Source: Membranipora membranacea
Taxonomy: Eukaryota > Bryozoa > Gymnolaemata > Cheilostomatida > Membraniporidae
Length of the DNA stretch: 64,000 nucleotides
NCBI GenBank assembly: GCA_914767715.1
Contig: OU612066.1
Span: 25,208,283-25,272,282, forward strand
Reading direction: 5' to 3'
Position numbers and translations under genes: made by a program. Of the stretch, positions 63,201-64,000 are shown in pieces; the stretch's first letter is position 1; every line of letters begins with the position of its first letter. The notes beneath the pieces are model-generated. The model ran no database searches. It was given only the letters and a program-made list of their open reading frames with translations, and was not told the origin of the DNA.

Positions 63201-64000
63201 CAAAAGTGACCCTCATTAAAACGGACGCTGGCGGAGAAGAAAAAGCCGCAGAACTAAACGGTTTGCAGATTATCGATCAGCAGGAGTTGTTCCTCCTTAT
63301 AAGGTGAGTTACAAGCAAATCTATTTTTCAATCCGGGCGAAAAAAACCGTGATACCCTCTCTTGGTATATTTTTGTAAATTTCAAGTCAGCGTAATTACC
63401 CTCCAAGTTATCCAAGGATTCCAATATTCTGCGTTTTGAATAAGGCCAATAAGAGCTTGAACTGGTCGCAGTTTGATATGATTGCGACAGAGTTTTAATT
63501 TTTTAATGCTGCCGTATGGTATGTTTTTTTAGTGCAAAAGTGACCCTCATTAAAACGGACGCTGACGGAGAAGAAAAAGCCGCAGAGCTAAACGGTTTGC
63601 AGATTATCGATCAGCAGGCGTTGTTCCTCCTTATAAGGTGAGTTACAAGCAAATCTATTTTTCAATCCGGGCTAACAAAAAGCGTGATACCCTCCCTTGG
63701 TATATTTTTGTAAATTTCAAGTCAGCGTAATTACCCTCCAAGTTATCCAAGGATTCCAATATTCTGCGTTTTGAATAAGGCCAATAAGAGGTTGAACTGG
63801 TCGCAGCTTGATATGATTGCGACAGAGTTTTAATTTTTTAATGCTGCCGTATGGTATGTTTTTTTAGTGCAAAAGTGAACCTCATTAAAACGGACGCTGA
63901 CGGAGAAGAAAAAGCCGCAGAGCTAAACGGTTTGCAGATTATCGATCAGCAGGAGTTTTTGTGTCCTTATAAGGTGAGTTACAAGCAAATCTATTTTTCA
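57265..64000 (+). repeat. Right-hand stretch M172-M192, mixed monomers
   Basis: Short-range sharing is seen. CTGGCGG with AGAACTA occurs in M180, M182 and M189. TCTATCCGGGCGC with GATGCCC occurs in M175 and M189. GCTAACAAAAAGCG with AAGAGGTTG and CAGCTTGAT occurs in M184 and M191. M176 begins CTAATTAGG and M181 has an in-frame TAG (GCATAGCTAAAC). No large block is repeated here and no array edge appears. Confidence 0.75.
61619..62290 (+). repeat. Two adjacent 336-bp monomers (M185, M186) with a +1 change in the exon-like part
   Basis: Both end CAGGAGTTTTTGTCTCC instead of CAGGAGTTGTTCCTCC, one base longer. The shift removes the TGA inside GGTGAGT from the forward frame and opens 71 codons (61840-62055 and 62176-62391), with a new C-terminal part rich in lysine and aromatic residues ending NFKSA. 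M191 (63630-63965) has the related GTTTTTGTGTCC and is also 336 bp. These are the only lengthened monomers in the window. They may be an older form of the unit or a local insertion. Confidence 0.8.

Larger units (their letters stand above)
1..64000 (+). repeat. 335-bp satellite DNA array, 191 complete monomers, head to tail
   Basis: Every line of the window is a copy of one unit. Taking the C of CTTATAAGG as base 1, starts fall at 1, 336, 671, 1006 and onward to 63966, giving 191 full monomers and a 35-base partial one. Length changes are single bases only: 23 monomers of 334 bp (mostly one A lost from an A-run or one T from a T-run), 3 of 336 bp, and the rest 335 bp. All copies face the same way; I saw no inversion, insertion or unique spacer. 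Monomers differ by a few substitutions each. Sets of diagnostic substitutions recur in the same order in distant places, which shows multi-monomer (higher-order) duplication. A ClaI site (ATCGAT, monomer bases 312-317) is present in most copies, so ClaI should give a 335-bp ladder. Array type is certain. Centromeric or other heterochromatic location is inference, and the family is not one I recognise. Confidence 0.98.

Noticed and set aside
1-64000. CRISPR array
   Set aside because: Repeats are 335 bp and directly adjacent, with no unique spacers and no cas genes.
1-64000. rRNA, 5S, tRNA or snRNA gene cluster
   Set aside because: The unit length could suit a 5S cluster, but I find no 5S internal control region, no tRNA A/B-box pair and no snRNA landmark in the monomer.
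1-64000. CENP-B box
   Set aside because: The only CGGG in the monomer (TTTCAATCCGGGC) lacks the upstream TTCG of the NTTCGNNNNANNCGGGN pattern, and the reverse strand does not fit either.
1-64000. Promoter in each monomer from TATATTTTT and CCAAT motifs
   Set aside because: Both short motifs are present (monomer bases 72-80; GGCCAATAAG near 150; ATTCCAATATTC near 127), but the order and spacing do not fit a TATA plus upstream CCAAT arrangement, and such AT-rich words are expected by chance.
1-64000. Intrinsic DNA curvature from phased A-tracts
   Set aside because: A/T runs lie at about bases 31, 48, 78, 86, 200, 207 and 233; the spacings are not consistent multiples of the helical repeat.
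1-64000. Telomeric repeat, LTR or transposon concatemer
   Set aside because: There are no short telomere-like units, no terminal repeats with target-site duplications and no transposase or reverse transcriptase frames on either strand.
1-64000. Assembly artefact that created the whole array
   Set aside because: Monomers carry many different linked substitutions in non-trivial order, which a simple looped misassembly would not produce. Exact copy number and some of the large duplications still depend on long-read support.

Overview
The whole window is one satellite DNA array. A unit of about 335 bp is repeated head to tail, all in one orientation, from base 1 to base 64000. Following the unit start (the C of CTTATAAGG), I traced 191 complete monomers (1-63965) and the first 35 bases of a 192nd. 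By my count 165 monomers are exactly 335 bp, 23 are 334 bp and 3 are 336 bp; these sum to the observed last boundary. No unique sequence, transposon, tRNA, rRNA or ordinary gene interrupts the array, and neither edge is in the window. Monomers are numbered M1-M192 below.

Host: a long homogeneous head-to-tail array with nested multi-monomer repeats is typical of eukaryotic centromeric, pericentromeric or subtelomeric heterochromatin. The reference monomer is 39% GC and shows no CpG depletion (14 CpG seen, about 13 expected), which argues against a genome with heavy, long-standing CpG methylation. I cannot name the species or satellite family.

Layout. (1) 1-14.7 kb: short shuffled blocks of 5-11 monomers, including an 11-monomer block present twice (4690-8372 and 11051-14733). 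(2) 14.7-39.5 kb: a large segmental duplication. 34 monomers (14734-26122) correspond to 31 monomers (29136-39519), with an extra 8-monomer copy between them (26457-29135). The 3-monomer difference is explained by different internal tandem expansions. (3) 39.5-46.5 kb: less ordered monomers with more private changes. (4) 46.5-57.3 kb: a third family of blocks, including 3-monomer and 7-monomer repeats. (5) 57.3-64 kb: mixed monomers, including the three 336-bp variants.

The most interesting structure lies inside the monomer. A 105-nt segment is open for 35 codons, has symmetrical phase, and sits between a T7-AG acceptor-like site and an AAG|GTGAGT donor-like site. Each monomer therefore looks like one exon (105 nt, 46% GC) plus one intron (230 nt, 37% GC), and consecutive exons would join in frame. 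However, the variants inside this exon are mostly amino-acid-changing, and about 22 copies carry stops or frameshifts. I therefore favour a satellite derived from a gene fragment over an active giant repeat-protein gene. No conventional protein-coding gene is annotated.
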